Source of the DNA: Amycolatopsis sp. GM8
GTDB lineage: Bacteria; Actinomycetota; Actinomycetes; Mycobacteriales; Pseudonocardiaceae
Reading direction: 5' to 3'
Assembly (NCBI RefSeq): GCF_021653975.1
Contig: NZ_JAJKFK010000002.1
Span: 992,001-1,056,000 of the forward strand
DNA length: 64,000 bases
Below are positions 36,227 through 46,289 of the stretch, one piece after another; the first letter of the stretch is position 1, and every line of letters starts with the position of its first letter. The notes under the pieces were generated by a model. The model saw only the letters and a list, made by a program, of their open reading frames with translations. It had not been told where the DNA came from and searched no databases. The position numbers were made by a program, and so were the translations under genes.

Positions 36227-36962
36227 CCGGATCGCCTGGCCACTGGCGATGTTGCTGTTGCTGGTGGTCGCCTGCTCCGGGCCCGCTCCCCAACCGGGCC
36301 CGGAGCCCGATCCGTGGCACACCCGGATCGTCGCGACGACGTTCTGGGTGGGCGAGATCTTCGACCCGACCGCCGCCGACGGCAGCCAGGTGACCTCGGC
36401 CTACGACGACGACTGGCTCGAGCACTACGGCGGCTGCGACGGCGTGCTGCTGAACGGTTCCTGCGAGACCGAACCACGCACGGCCGCGAATGATTATTTC
36501 CCGACCCGCTTCGCACCCCGCGAAAATCCGTTCTATCTGGATCTGCCATTCGACGACGTCAATGACGATCGTGCGTTCGCCATGCGTGGCCAGGTGGTGC
36601 CATGGGCGGTGCAGCCCGAATTCGCGAGCAGTGCTACTGACCGGTCAGTCAGTTTCCTCAAGAATCACTGGGTCCGGATCCGCAGCGGTGATCGTATTTG
36701 CTACGGGCAGGTCGAAGATGCCGGGCCGGGCGAATACGCGGACGCGCGGTACGTCTTCTCGACCACTGACGAACGCCCCGCGAACACTCGCTACAACGGC
36801 GCCGGCATGGACGTTTCCCCCGCGCTCAACGGGTGTCTCGGCTTCCGCGACCTCAACGGTGAGAACGATCGCGTGGACTGGCAGTTCGTGGACAGCAAAG
36901 ACGTGCCGCCCGGACCATGGCAAAAGATCATCACCACGAGTGGTGTGAACGCACACGGTTGA
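36219..36962 (+). CDS. Secreted lipoprotein of unknown function
   Basis: 247 residues; GTG start overlapping the deacetylase stop by 8 bases. N-terminal hydrophobic helix with lipobox LVVAC (Cys about 17) then a Pro-rich linker. The remainder is globular, with four later Cys residues (GGCDG, GSCET, RICYG, NGCLG) likely in disulfides and NGAGMDVSPALNGCLG resembling the double-psi-beta-barrel segment of expansin-like or RlpA-like proteins; that likeness is weak. Probably acts at the cell surface with the deacetylase. Confidence 0.65.
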   Translation: MTDRIAWPLAMLLLLVVACSGPAPQPGPEPDPWHTRIVATTFWVGEIFDPTAADGSQVTSAYDDDWLEHYGGCDGVLLNGSCETEPRTAANDYFPTRFAPRENPFYLDLPFDDVNDDRAFAMRGQVVPWAVQPEFASSATDRSVSFLKNHWVRIRSGDRICYGQVEDAGPGEYADARYVFSTTDERPANTRYNGAGMDVSPALNGCLGFRDLNGENDRVDWQFVDSKDVPPGPWQKIITTSGVNAHG

Positions 36963-37115
36963 AATCGGAAAAACAACAGCTACCCGAAGACCATGGAAAC
37001 ACCTCGTGTCCCCTCACATTCCGTGTAACAACCGCGTTTCCTGACCGACGTAACCGACGGCAGGGTTTTGTCCGGAGTGGGGGTTACCCGCGCGTATGGT
37101 GCGAGGTGAGAATGG

Positions 37116-37739
37116 GTGGATGCGGCCCGCGACATACTACACGATATCGGTCATGAGATAGCGACTCTCGGGTATCTGGCCGAGGCGATCCTCACGGAGG
37201 CCTCGTTACCGCCGCTCGCCCGGCGCCGCGCGGAGCTGATCGCGCAGCAGACCGAGCGCCTGCTGGCACTGGTCGACACCACGTTCTCCGGTGAACGCCC
37301 GGCCGGATCCGTTGCGGTGGAACCACTTCTGGCGCAACTGGTGGCGCAGGCCGATCTGGCGGGGCCGACTCATGTCACGCTCACCCGCAACGGTGCGCTC
37401 GAACTCGAAGTGGACCGGACCGCGCTCTGGCGCATCCTGATCAACCTGCTGAACAACGCCGTGCACGCGGCGGGACCCTCGGGCCGGGTGGACGTCGCGA
37501 TCACCCGGCGGTCGCCGCCGACGATCGAAATCGCCGATGACGGGCCCGGCTTCGGTGAGGCACTGGGGCAGCAGTCCGGGCAAGGGCTGGCCGCGGTCGC
37601 GCGGCTCAGTCGTGCCTGCGGCGCCCGCACCCGGACGGCGCCGCGCCGCCCGCGCGGGACACGGGTGGAAATCATTTTTTCCGAACAGCATGTTGATGGC
37701 AGCGGAGGGGCAGGCCATGACCACCATCGTCTGCGGTGA
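37116..37739 (+). CDS. Soluble histidine-kinase-like ATPase
   Basis: 207 residues with no membrane segment or sensor domain. The H box is HDIGHEIATLGYLAEA (His about 9 or 13), and the HATPase domain has N box LINLLNNAVHAAG, the D box EIADDGPGFGE and G box QGLAAVARL. The GTG start is chosen because the H box begins within 10 residues. It lacks the input domains expected of a complete kinase, so it may receive signals from a partner or act as a phosphatase. The last 23 bases overlap the response regulator gene, its likely partner. Confidence 0.82.
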   Translation: MDAARDILHDIGHEIATLGYLAEAILTEASLPPLARRRAELIAQQTERLLALVDTTFSGERPAGSVAVEPLLAQLVAQADLAGPTHVTLTRNGALELEVDRTALWRILINLLNNAVHAAGPSGRVDVAITRRSPPTIEIADDGPGFGEALGQQSGQGLAAVARLSRACGARTRTAPRRPRGTRVEIIFSEQHVDGSGGAGHDHHRLR

Positions 37740-38379
37740 CGATCACGCCGTATTCCTGGAGGCACTCGTGCCCGTGCTGGAACGGCACGGAATGCGCGTG
37801 GTGGGCACCGGATTGAGCCTCAAGGAGGTGGTGCGGACCGTCGAACGCACCGCGCCGGACGTCTGCCTGCTCGACCGGAACTTCGCCGACGGCGAACACG
37901 ACGACGGTGTCGAGTCGGTGCTCGCGGTCAGCCCGGGCACCAAGGTGATCATGCTGACCGCCGACCCGAGCCACGACGCCGTGCTGCGGGCGCTGCGCGC
38001 GGGCGCGGCCGGCTACCTGCACAAGACGAAAAGCCTGGAGCACCTGCTCGGCACGATCAACCGGGTGGTGCACGGCGAGGTGCTCGTCGGGCTGCCCGCG
38101 CAGCAGCGTGCGCGGGTGGCCGGCGGGCCGCCGGACATCGAGTTGCGGGCGCGCCAGCTGACCGTCCGGGAGCGGCAGTGCCTGGCCCTGCTCGTCGACG
38201 GGCATTCCACGGTGGCGATGGCCGAGCGGCTCGGGGTTTCGGTCGCGACCGTCCGGACACACGTGCGGGCGTTGCTGACCAAGCTCGGCGCGCATTCGCG
38301 GCTGGAGGCCGCCTCGCTCGCGGTCCGCCACGGCCTCGTCGAGCCCGCCGACGCGAGCCTGGCCGCCGAGGCACTGTGA
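37717..38379 (+). CDS. NarL/LuxR-family response regulator
   Basis: 220 residues. Receiver: DDH acidic pair near 7-9, phospho-acceptor region CLLDRNFADGE (Asp about 51) and Lys in YLHKTKS; LuxR helix-turn-helix (about 145-208) with LTVRERQCLALLVDGHSTVAMA and VSVATVRTHVRALLTKL. Start at the ATG with GGAGGGG 6 bases upstream; upstream in-frame ATGs at 37690 and 37696 lack such a site. Translationally coupled to the soluble kinase. It may serve the adjacent polysaccharide cluster. Confidence 0.92.
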   Translation: MTTIVCGDDHAVFLEALVPVLERHGMRVVGTGLSLKEVVRTVERTAPDVCLLDRNFADGEHDDGVESVLAVSPGTKVIMLTADPSHDAVLRALRAGAAGYLHKTKSLEHLLGTINRVVHGEVLVGLPAQQRARVAGGPPDIELRARQLTVRERQCLALLVDGHSTVAMAERLGVSVATVRTHVRALLTKLGAHSRLEAASLAVRHGLVEPADASLAAEAL

Positions 38380-38411
38380 GCGCCTGGGAAATCCGGTCGT
38401 ACTGTGCCGTT

Positions 38412-38507
38412 CGTTACTAATCCGACGGCAGCCACGGCGGAAACGGGTTTCTACGAGCAGGTCGGCTGCGGAACCGTGTCCGCCTACTTTTGGTCGGATT
38501 AGTAACG
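38412..38507. repeat. 96-bp inverted-repeat element with 15-bp perfect ends
   Basis: CGTTACTAATCCGAC (38412-38426) and GTCGGATTAGTAACG (38493-38507) are perfect inverted repeats, less GC-rich than their surroundings. Within them GGCGGAAACGG pairs with CCGTGTCCGCC (10 of 11) and GCAGCC with GGCTGC, so the whole element can fold into a long hairpin. It lies in the 144-base gap upstream of the AraC gene. Could be a MITE-like insertion or a two-site operator; no clear target-site duplication is visible. Confidence 0.6.
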
Positions 38508-38523
38508 TGGCACCATCGCGCAG

Positions 38524-38967
<444 letters not shown>

Positions 38968-38977
38968 CGTGACCGGC

Positions 38978-39388
38978 ATGGACATCACCATTCACTCGAG
39001 CCTTCTCCCGCAGAACGACCGGGACGAGGCGCTGAGGTTCTATCGCGACATTCTCGGCTTCGAGGTCCGGGGCGACGTCGGGTACAAGGGGATGCACTGG
39101 ATCACGGTCGGCCCACCCGGTCAGCCCGGCACGTCGATCGTGCTCTGCCCGATGGAGGCCACGCCCGGCCTCACCGACGACGAGCGCCGAACCGTCGCCG
39201 AGATGATGGCCAAGGGCACGTACGCCAGCATCAACCTCGCCACCAAGAACGTGGACAGTACGTTCGAGCGGCTGCAGGCCGCCGGCGCCGAGGTCGTGCA
39301 GGAACCGACCGACCAGCCGTACGGGGTTCGCGACTGTGCTTTCCGCGATCCCGCGGGCACCCTCCTTCGTATCCAGGAGCAACGCTGA
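38978..39388 (+). CDS. VOC-family (glyoxalase/bleomycin-resistance-like) protein
   Basis: 136 residues, one VOC fold of two beta-alpha-beta-beta-beta repeats: ITIHSSLLPQNDRDEALRFY (about 3-22) with ILGFEVRGDV, and a second half ending FRDPAGTLLRIQE. The family covers glyoxalases, dioxygenases and proteins that bind antibiotics; the His and Glu metal residues cannot be assigned with certainty. The ATG at 38978 is 7 bases after TAGCGT, a possible leaderless -10. The UvrA-like gene begins 2 bases after its stop, so the two are co-transcribed. Confidence 0.88.
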   Translation: MDITIHSSLLPQNDRDEALRFYRDILGFEVRGDVGYKGMHWITVGPPGQPGTSIVLCPMEATPGLTDDERRTVAEMMAKGTYASINLATKNVDSTFERLQAAGAEVVQEPTDQPYGVRDCAFRDPAGTLLRIQEQR

Positions 39389-39390
39389 AC

Positions 39391-41811
<2,421 letters not shown>

Positions 41812-41850
41812 CTGAAAGCGGCACGGTTCCGTGCCTACAGTCGCCTCACT

Positions 41851-43028
41851 GTGGCGTCCGGCTCCCGGATCGGCCTCGAACGGGTGTTGATCACCGGGGC
41901 GGCGCTCGCGGACGGGCACTCGGCGGACGGCTCGCCGAGGTGTGGACCGGAGGCAAGCGCCCCGAAGCGGACCGGGTCGCGGGCGCCGTGGAGATCGACG
42001 GTTCGGGTGCGACGATCGTGCCCGGGATGGTCGATTCGCACGCCCACCTGTCGATGCCCGGCGGAGCCCAATGGGTGTCGCACGGTTTTGCGCCGCTGGA
42101 CACGCTGCTCGCCGTCGGGGAGGAGAACGGCGAGCTCATGGTGCGGGCCGGGATTCGCTGGGCCCGCGATGTCGGCGCGCCGCGCCGCCCGATCCCGGAG
42201 GACGGCGGCGCCGAGCGCGCCGCCAGCCTGGTGCTGCGGGACCGGTGGCGCGGGCGGCTCGACCGGCCATACGTCCGGGCCGCGGGCACCTGGCTCACTC
42301 GCTCCGGCGTACTCCCCGAGGGCCTGGCGGTCGAAGTCGAGCACGGCGCCGATCTTTTGGCCGCGGTGCGGCGCCAGCTCGACGATGGTGCGGACCTGGT
42401 CAAGCTCTACCTCGACGGGCCGGACGCGGACACCGCTCCGTTCACGGCGGCGGAAGTGTCCGCGGCCGTGGAGGTGGCCCACCAGCGAGGCGCAAAGGTG
42501 GCAGCGCACGCCACAGCGTTGCCCGGCTGCAGGGTCGCGGCGGAGGCCGGCATTGACAGTGTCGAGCACGGTGAGATGCTCGACGACGACACCGTGGCGT
42601 TGATGGTGTCCCACGGTGTCACGCTCGTTTCGACACTGGGCGTGGAGAAGTCCTGGCTGACGTTCACCAAGACCTCCGCCACCGGCCTCTTCGTCGAAGA
42701 TCAGGCGGTGACGTACGAAGAGCGGTTGGAGATCGCGGCGGAAAGCCTGCGCCTGGCGGACCGCGCGGGGGTCCGCATCGCCGCCGGTTCGGACTTCGGC
42801 GGTGGTTCGCTGCGGGCCAACCAGCTGGCCTGGACGGTGGAGGCGATGATCGAAGCCGGGCTGGAGCCAGCGACGGCGCTCGCCGCCGCGACATGGCGGG
42901 GCGGCGAGCTACTCGGTCTCGAACACGCCGGCCGCCTCGTCCCCGGTGCGCCCGCACACTTCAGCCTCGTGCACGGCGACCCCCTCTCCGATCCGACGGC
43001 CCTGTGGCGGGTTTGGCTCACGCGGTAG
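41851..43028 (+). pseudogene. Amidohydrolase-family gene with an N-terminal frameshift
   Basis: The bulk (41940-43028, 362 codons) encodes a metal-dependent amidohydrolase: metal motif DSHAHL, carboxylated-Lys region VKLYLDG, AAHATALPG, SVEHGEML and GSDFGGG, ending in the VPGAPAHF segment. Its natural N-terminal strand, ERVLITGAALADG, is read in another frame from the GTG at 41851. The two frames would join if one base were restored between about 41900 and 41937. The first plausible start in the main frame (GTG 41940) has no ribosome site and would delete the N-terminal beta-sandwich strand. Either a real frameshift or a sequencing error; the rest of the coding region is intact. Confidence 0.65.
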
Positions 43029-43061
43029 CCCGCCGGCGAACCCCGCTTTTCCTTTCCAGTG

Positions 43062-43877
43062 TCAATTCCCTGCTGAAACCAGATCGCTGAGAGTCGCGAG
43101 CTTGTCGGCCGACGGTGTGTCGGGTTCCGCGTGCAGGAGCAGGACCTCCAGACCGCGCTCGCCGATCACCGCGAACTTTTCCACCAGCAGTTCCAGATCG
43201 CCCACGCGTGAATGGTGGAGCACGACGTTGCGGCCGCGGGCCGTGTGCACGTCGTGGCGAGCCCACAGTTGCCGGAATCGCTCGCTCTCAAGGGAAAGCT
43301 CGTCGATCAGCGCGTGCAGGCGCTCGTCGTCGGTGTCGGTGCCGATCTGTGCCCGCAGGTGGGCGACGGCGTGCGCGGTGTCGCTCGTCCAGTCGGGGTC
43401 GACGCTGCGCCGCACGTGATCGGTGAACAGGTTCCGCAGCCGGTTGGTGCCCGGAGCCATGTTCGGCCACACCGCCTGGGCCAGCGGGTTCGCGGCCAGC
43501 ACATCGCCGTAGCTGTTGAAGACCATCGCGGGCACGTTGACCGTCCGGAGCAGCAGGTCGAGCCCCGCGGGGAGTCGGTCCGCCCGGCTGCCGGGGCGCC
43601 GCGGCCGTGGTCCGGCGAGTGCCAGCAGATGCTCGGTGCCCTCCGCGTCGAGCTGCAGCACCCGGGCGATCGCGTCGATCACCTGCGCGGACGGGTTGCG
43701 GTCGCGACCCTGTTCGAGGCGCAGGTAGTACTCGGTGCTGATCCCGGCCAGCAACGCGACCTCTTCGCGGCGCAGCCCGGGAACCCGGCGCGGTCCGTTT
43801 CCCGGCGGTAGCCCCACTTCCGCCGGTGTGACGAGCTCACGCCGTGCGCGCAGGAACTCACCCAATGCGTTGCCCAC
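43062..43877 (-). CDS. XRE-family regulator with MmyB-type ligand-binding domain
   Basis: 271 residues. Helix-turn-helix (about 8-70) with RREEVALLAGISTEYYLRLEQGR, then the MmyB-like PAS-related domain (about 105-255; VNVPAMVFNSYGDVLAANPLA and LSLESERFRQLWARHDV). These regulators commonly control a divergent oxidoreductase gene, and here an SDR gene is divergent across a 99-base gap holding two ACCAGG repeats. In related proteins the domain binds a fatty acid or similar hydrophobic ligand; that is knowledge of the family, not shown here. Confidence 0.9.
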   Translation of the reverse strand: MGNALGEFLRARRELVTPAEVGLPPGNGPRRVPGLRREEVALLAGISTEYYLRLEQGRDRNPSAQVIDAIARVLQLDAEGTEHLLALAGPRPRRPGSRADRLPAGLDLLLRTVNVPAMVFNSYGDVLAANPLAQAVWPNMAPGTNRLRNLFTDHVRRSVDPDWTSDTAHAVAHLRAQIGTDTDDERLHALIDELSLESERFRQLWARHDVHTARGRNVVLHHSRVGDLELLVEKFAVIGERGLEVLLLHAEPDTPSADKLATLSDLVSAGN

Positions 43878-43920
43878 CCTGCCAGCGTAATCGCCGCGCG
43901 GGCGGCGGGTGCCCCTCGTA

Positions 43921-43940
43921 CTACCAGGAACACCAGGGGC
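43921..43940. promoter_or_regulatory. Candidate operator between MmyB regulator and SDR genes
   Basis: CTACCAGGAACACCAGGGGC contains two direct ACCAGG repeats 9 bases apart (43923, 43932), flanked by GCCCCT to the left and AGGGGC at its right end. It lies midway between the divergent starts, the usual operator place for this regulator/SDR pair. Confidence 0.35.
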
Positions 43941-43976
43941 TGCCGCTGTGGGTGAACGGAGCCGATGATCGTCGGT

Positions 43977-44807
43977 ATGACGACACGCACGTGGTTCATC
44001 ACCGGCGTCAACAGCGGTTTCGGCCGGGAGTTCGCCGAGCGGCTACTCGAACGCGGCGACCGGGTCGCCGGCACGGTCCGCCGAGAGGGGTCGGTCGACG
44101 ACCTCCAGGCCAAGTACGGCGACCGCTTCTGGCTCGGCCACCTCGACGTCACCGACCTGCCGCGGATTCGCGAAGTCGTCGATGCCGCCTTCGCCGAGCT
44201 GGGCCGCATCGACGTCGTGGTGATCAACGCCGGCTACGGCTTGTTCGGCGCGGCCGAGGAGGTCACCGACGAGCAGGTCACGCACCAGATCACCACCAAC
44301 CTGCTCGGCGCGATCCAGACGGCCCGGGCGGCGCTGCCGCACCTGCGCGCCCAGGGCGGCGGCCGGCTGATCCAGCTCTCCTCGGTTGCCGGCCTGTCCG
44401 CCCACCCGGGCGCCTCGCTCTATCACGCGAGCAAGTGGGGTGTCGAAGGATTCATGGAGGCCCTCGCCGGTGAGGTCGCCCCCTTCGGTATCGGGGTCAC
44501 ACTGGTCGAGCCGGGCGGCGCTCGCACCGCGTTCGGCCAGGCCCTGCAGATCGGCGAGCCGCTGGCCGCGTACGAAGGCACCCCGGCGGGCTTCGTGCAC
44601 ACCTTCCAGGAGAAGCGCCCGGAGGGGGTCGGCGACGCGGCGAAGATCGCGACCCGCGTGATCGAGAGCGTGGACCAGCAGCCCGCCCCGCTGCGCCTGG
44701 TCCTGGGCAGCGACTGCTACCAGGTTGTCACCGGTGCCCTGCGCGCCCGCCTCGCGCAGGTGGAGCCCCAGCAAGCCACAGCAGCGGAGACGGACGCCGG
44801 CCAGTAG
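43977..44807 (+). CDS. Short-chain dehydrogenase/reductase
   Basis: 276 residues, classical SDR. Cofactor motif TGVNSGFG (about 9-16), NAG in VVINAGYG, catalytic Ser in LSSVAG and YxxxK in YHASKWG. The ATG at 43977 gives the standard start TRTWFITG; an upstream ATG at 43965 with GGAG close by is possible. Divergent from the MmyB-type regulator, its probable controller, and convergent with the berberine-bridge oxidase gene (6-base gap). Substrate unknown; NADP preference is not evident. Confidence 0.9.
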   Translation: MTTRTWFITGVNSGFGREFAERLLERGDRVAGTVRREGSVDDLQAKYGDRFWLGHLDVTDLPRIREVVDAAFAELGRIDVVVINAGYGLFGAAEEVTDEQVTHQITTNLLGAIQTARAALPHLRAQGGGRLIQLSSVAGLSAHPGASLYHASKWGVEGFMEALAGEVAPFGIGVTLVEPGGARTAFGQALQIGEPLAAYEGTPAGFVHTFQEKRPEGVGDAAKIATRVIESVDQQPAPLRLVLGSDCYQVVTGALRARLAQVEPQQATAAETDAGQ

Positions 44808-44813
44808 CACCGC

Positions 44814-46175
44814 TCAGTGCACGGGGATGTTGTGGTTGAGGTGGAACATGTTGCCGGGGTCGTATCGGCGTTTGATGTCGGTGAGGCGCTTGTAGTTGCC
44901 ACCCCAGATGTCGTGTGGTGTGGGTCCGTCGTCGGCCGGGAGGTTGTTGACGTATCGGCGGTCGGCCAGATAGGGAGTGCACAGCTCGAAGGTTTCCTTG
45001 GCCCAGGAGATGTTCGCTTCGGTCTCGGCGGGGTCTAGCCATTGGGAGACGATGAGCAGGCTGTAGCCGGGCGAGCGGTGGGCGAACGCGGTGGCATCGG
45101 GCGGGACCCGGGTCACCGCACCGAGATAGGGCACCAGGGCCAGGCCGCTCATGGGTGACGGACACCGCTTGATCGCTTCGGCCAGGACCTCGGCGACGGC
45201 GTCGGTCAGCTCGCTGAGGAACGCGGACTTCCAGTAGTTGAACGCCCCGCGCGGGTAGCCCGCGTCGCTGCCGCTGATGGCAGCCGAATACGGCATGGTT
45301 TCGATGAGGTCGACGATGGGTGGCCCGAACCGGCGAAGCGGTTCCAGGTCGCGCGCGGCGGCGTCGCGGTCGTGTCCGCAATGGCAGGCGACGAGAATGA
45401 CCAGCTTGTCCGACGGATTGTCGGGGGACGCGGCGAGCGTGAACCCGGCGGTCACGTCGTCGGGCGCGGACGCGGTGTACTCGCGGTAGAACGCGAGGGC
45501 GTCGCGGACGCGTTCGACCGGGTGCGCGACCATCCCGAAGTCGACCTCGGGTATCGGGTGCAGCTGGTATTCGAACGACGTGACGACGCCGAAATTGCCG
45601 CCTCCGCCGCGCAGCGCCCAGAACAGGTCCGGGTTCTCCGTAGCGCTGGCGGTGACGATTTCGCCGGCAGCCGTCACGACCTCGGCGGACAACAGGTTGT
45701 CGATGGTCAGGCCGAGCTTGCCCATCAGCCACCCTTCACCACCGCCGAGGGTCAGGCCGGCGATGCCGGTGCTCGACACGTTCCCGCCGGTGGTCGCGAG
45801 GCCGTACACGGCGGCGGCCCGGTTGAATTCCTTCCAGGTCACTCCCGCCTGCGCCCACAGGGTGCGGGCGGCCGGGTCGACCCGGATTCCGCGCATCAGC
45901 GCGAGGTCGATCATGAGGCCGCCGTCGGTCACGGCTGAGCCCGCGACATTGTGACCGCCACCCCGGATGGAGGTCTCACTCGCCTGCGTGCGCCCGAGTT
46001 CGACGGCGTCCACGACGTCGGGGACGGTACGGCAGCGTGCGATGAGGGCGGGCCGCTTGTCGATGAGGCCGTTGTGCACCCGGCGGGCCGCCTGGTACCC
46101 GGCGTCCGCGGGGTGGAGCAGGTCCCCGGTGAACGCCGCGCGAACCGATTCGGGAACCACGATCGTACTGGACAT
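44814..46175 (-). CDS. FAD-linked oxidoreductase (berberine-bridge-enzyme type)
   Basis: 453 residues. PCMH-type FAD domain (about 40-210) with the flavin-attachment region SIRGGGHNVAGSAV (His about 72) and GNVSSTGIAGLTLGGGEGWL, and a C-terminal BBE segment ending YKRLTDIKRRYDPGNMFHLN. The Cys that gives the second flavin bond in bicovalent members is not evident at the usual GGG(H) loop, so attachment is likely by His alone. Such oxidases work in natural-product and sugar oxidation. The start is the ATG at 46175. It is divergent from a SARP regulator with three heptamer repeats between, so it may be the regulator's target. Confidence 0.9.
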   Translation of the reverse strand: MSSTIVVPESVRAAFTGDLLHPADAGYQAARRVHNGLIDKRPALIARCRTVPDVVDAVELGRTQASETSIRGGGHNVAGSAVTDGGLMIDLALMRGIRVDPAARTLWAQAGVTWKEFNRAAAVYGLATTGGNVSSTGIAGLTLGGGEGWLMGKLGLTIDNLLSAEVVTAAGEIVTASATENPDLFWALRGGGGNFGVVTSFEYQLHPIPEVDFGMVAHPVERVRDALAFYREYTASAPDDVTAGFTLAASPDNPSDKLVILVACHCGHDRDAAARDLEPLRRFGPPIVDLIETMPYSAAISGSDAGYPRGAFNYWKSAFLSELTDAVAEVLAEAIKRCPSPMSGLALVPYLGAVTRVPPDATAFAHRSPGYSLLIVSQWLDPAETEANISWAKETFELCTPYLADRRYVNNLPADDGPTPHDIWGGNYKRLTDIKRRYDPGNMFHLNHNIPVH

Positions 46176-46230
46176 TTCCGCATCCTCAGTGTGTGATTCG
46201 AGCTGGTCAGCCCACTGTGCGCGAGGCGGC

Positions 46231-46259
46231 TGTCGCGATCGTGTCACCGGCATGTCAGG
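46231..46259. promoter_or_regulatory. Three heptamer direct repeats at 11-bp spacing (SARP-type operator)
   Basis: TGTCGCG (46231), TGTCACC (46242) and TGTCAGG (46253) begin exactly 11 bp apart. SARP/BTAD regulators bind heptameric direct repeats with this one-turn spacing near -35. The array lies between the divergent oxidase (start 46175) and SARP (start 46290) genes. Confidence 0.5.
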
Positions 46260-46289
46260 TCCGGGCGGGCGCGCGGAGGAGGAGCAACG

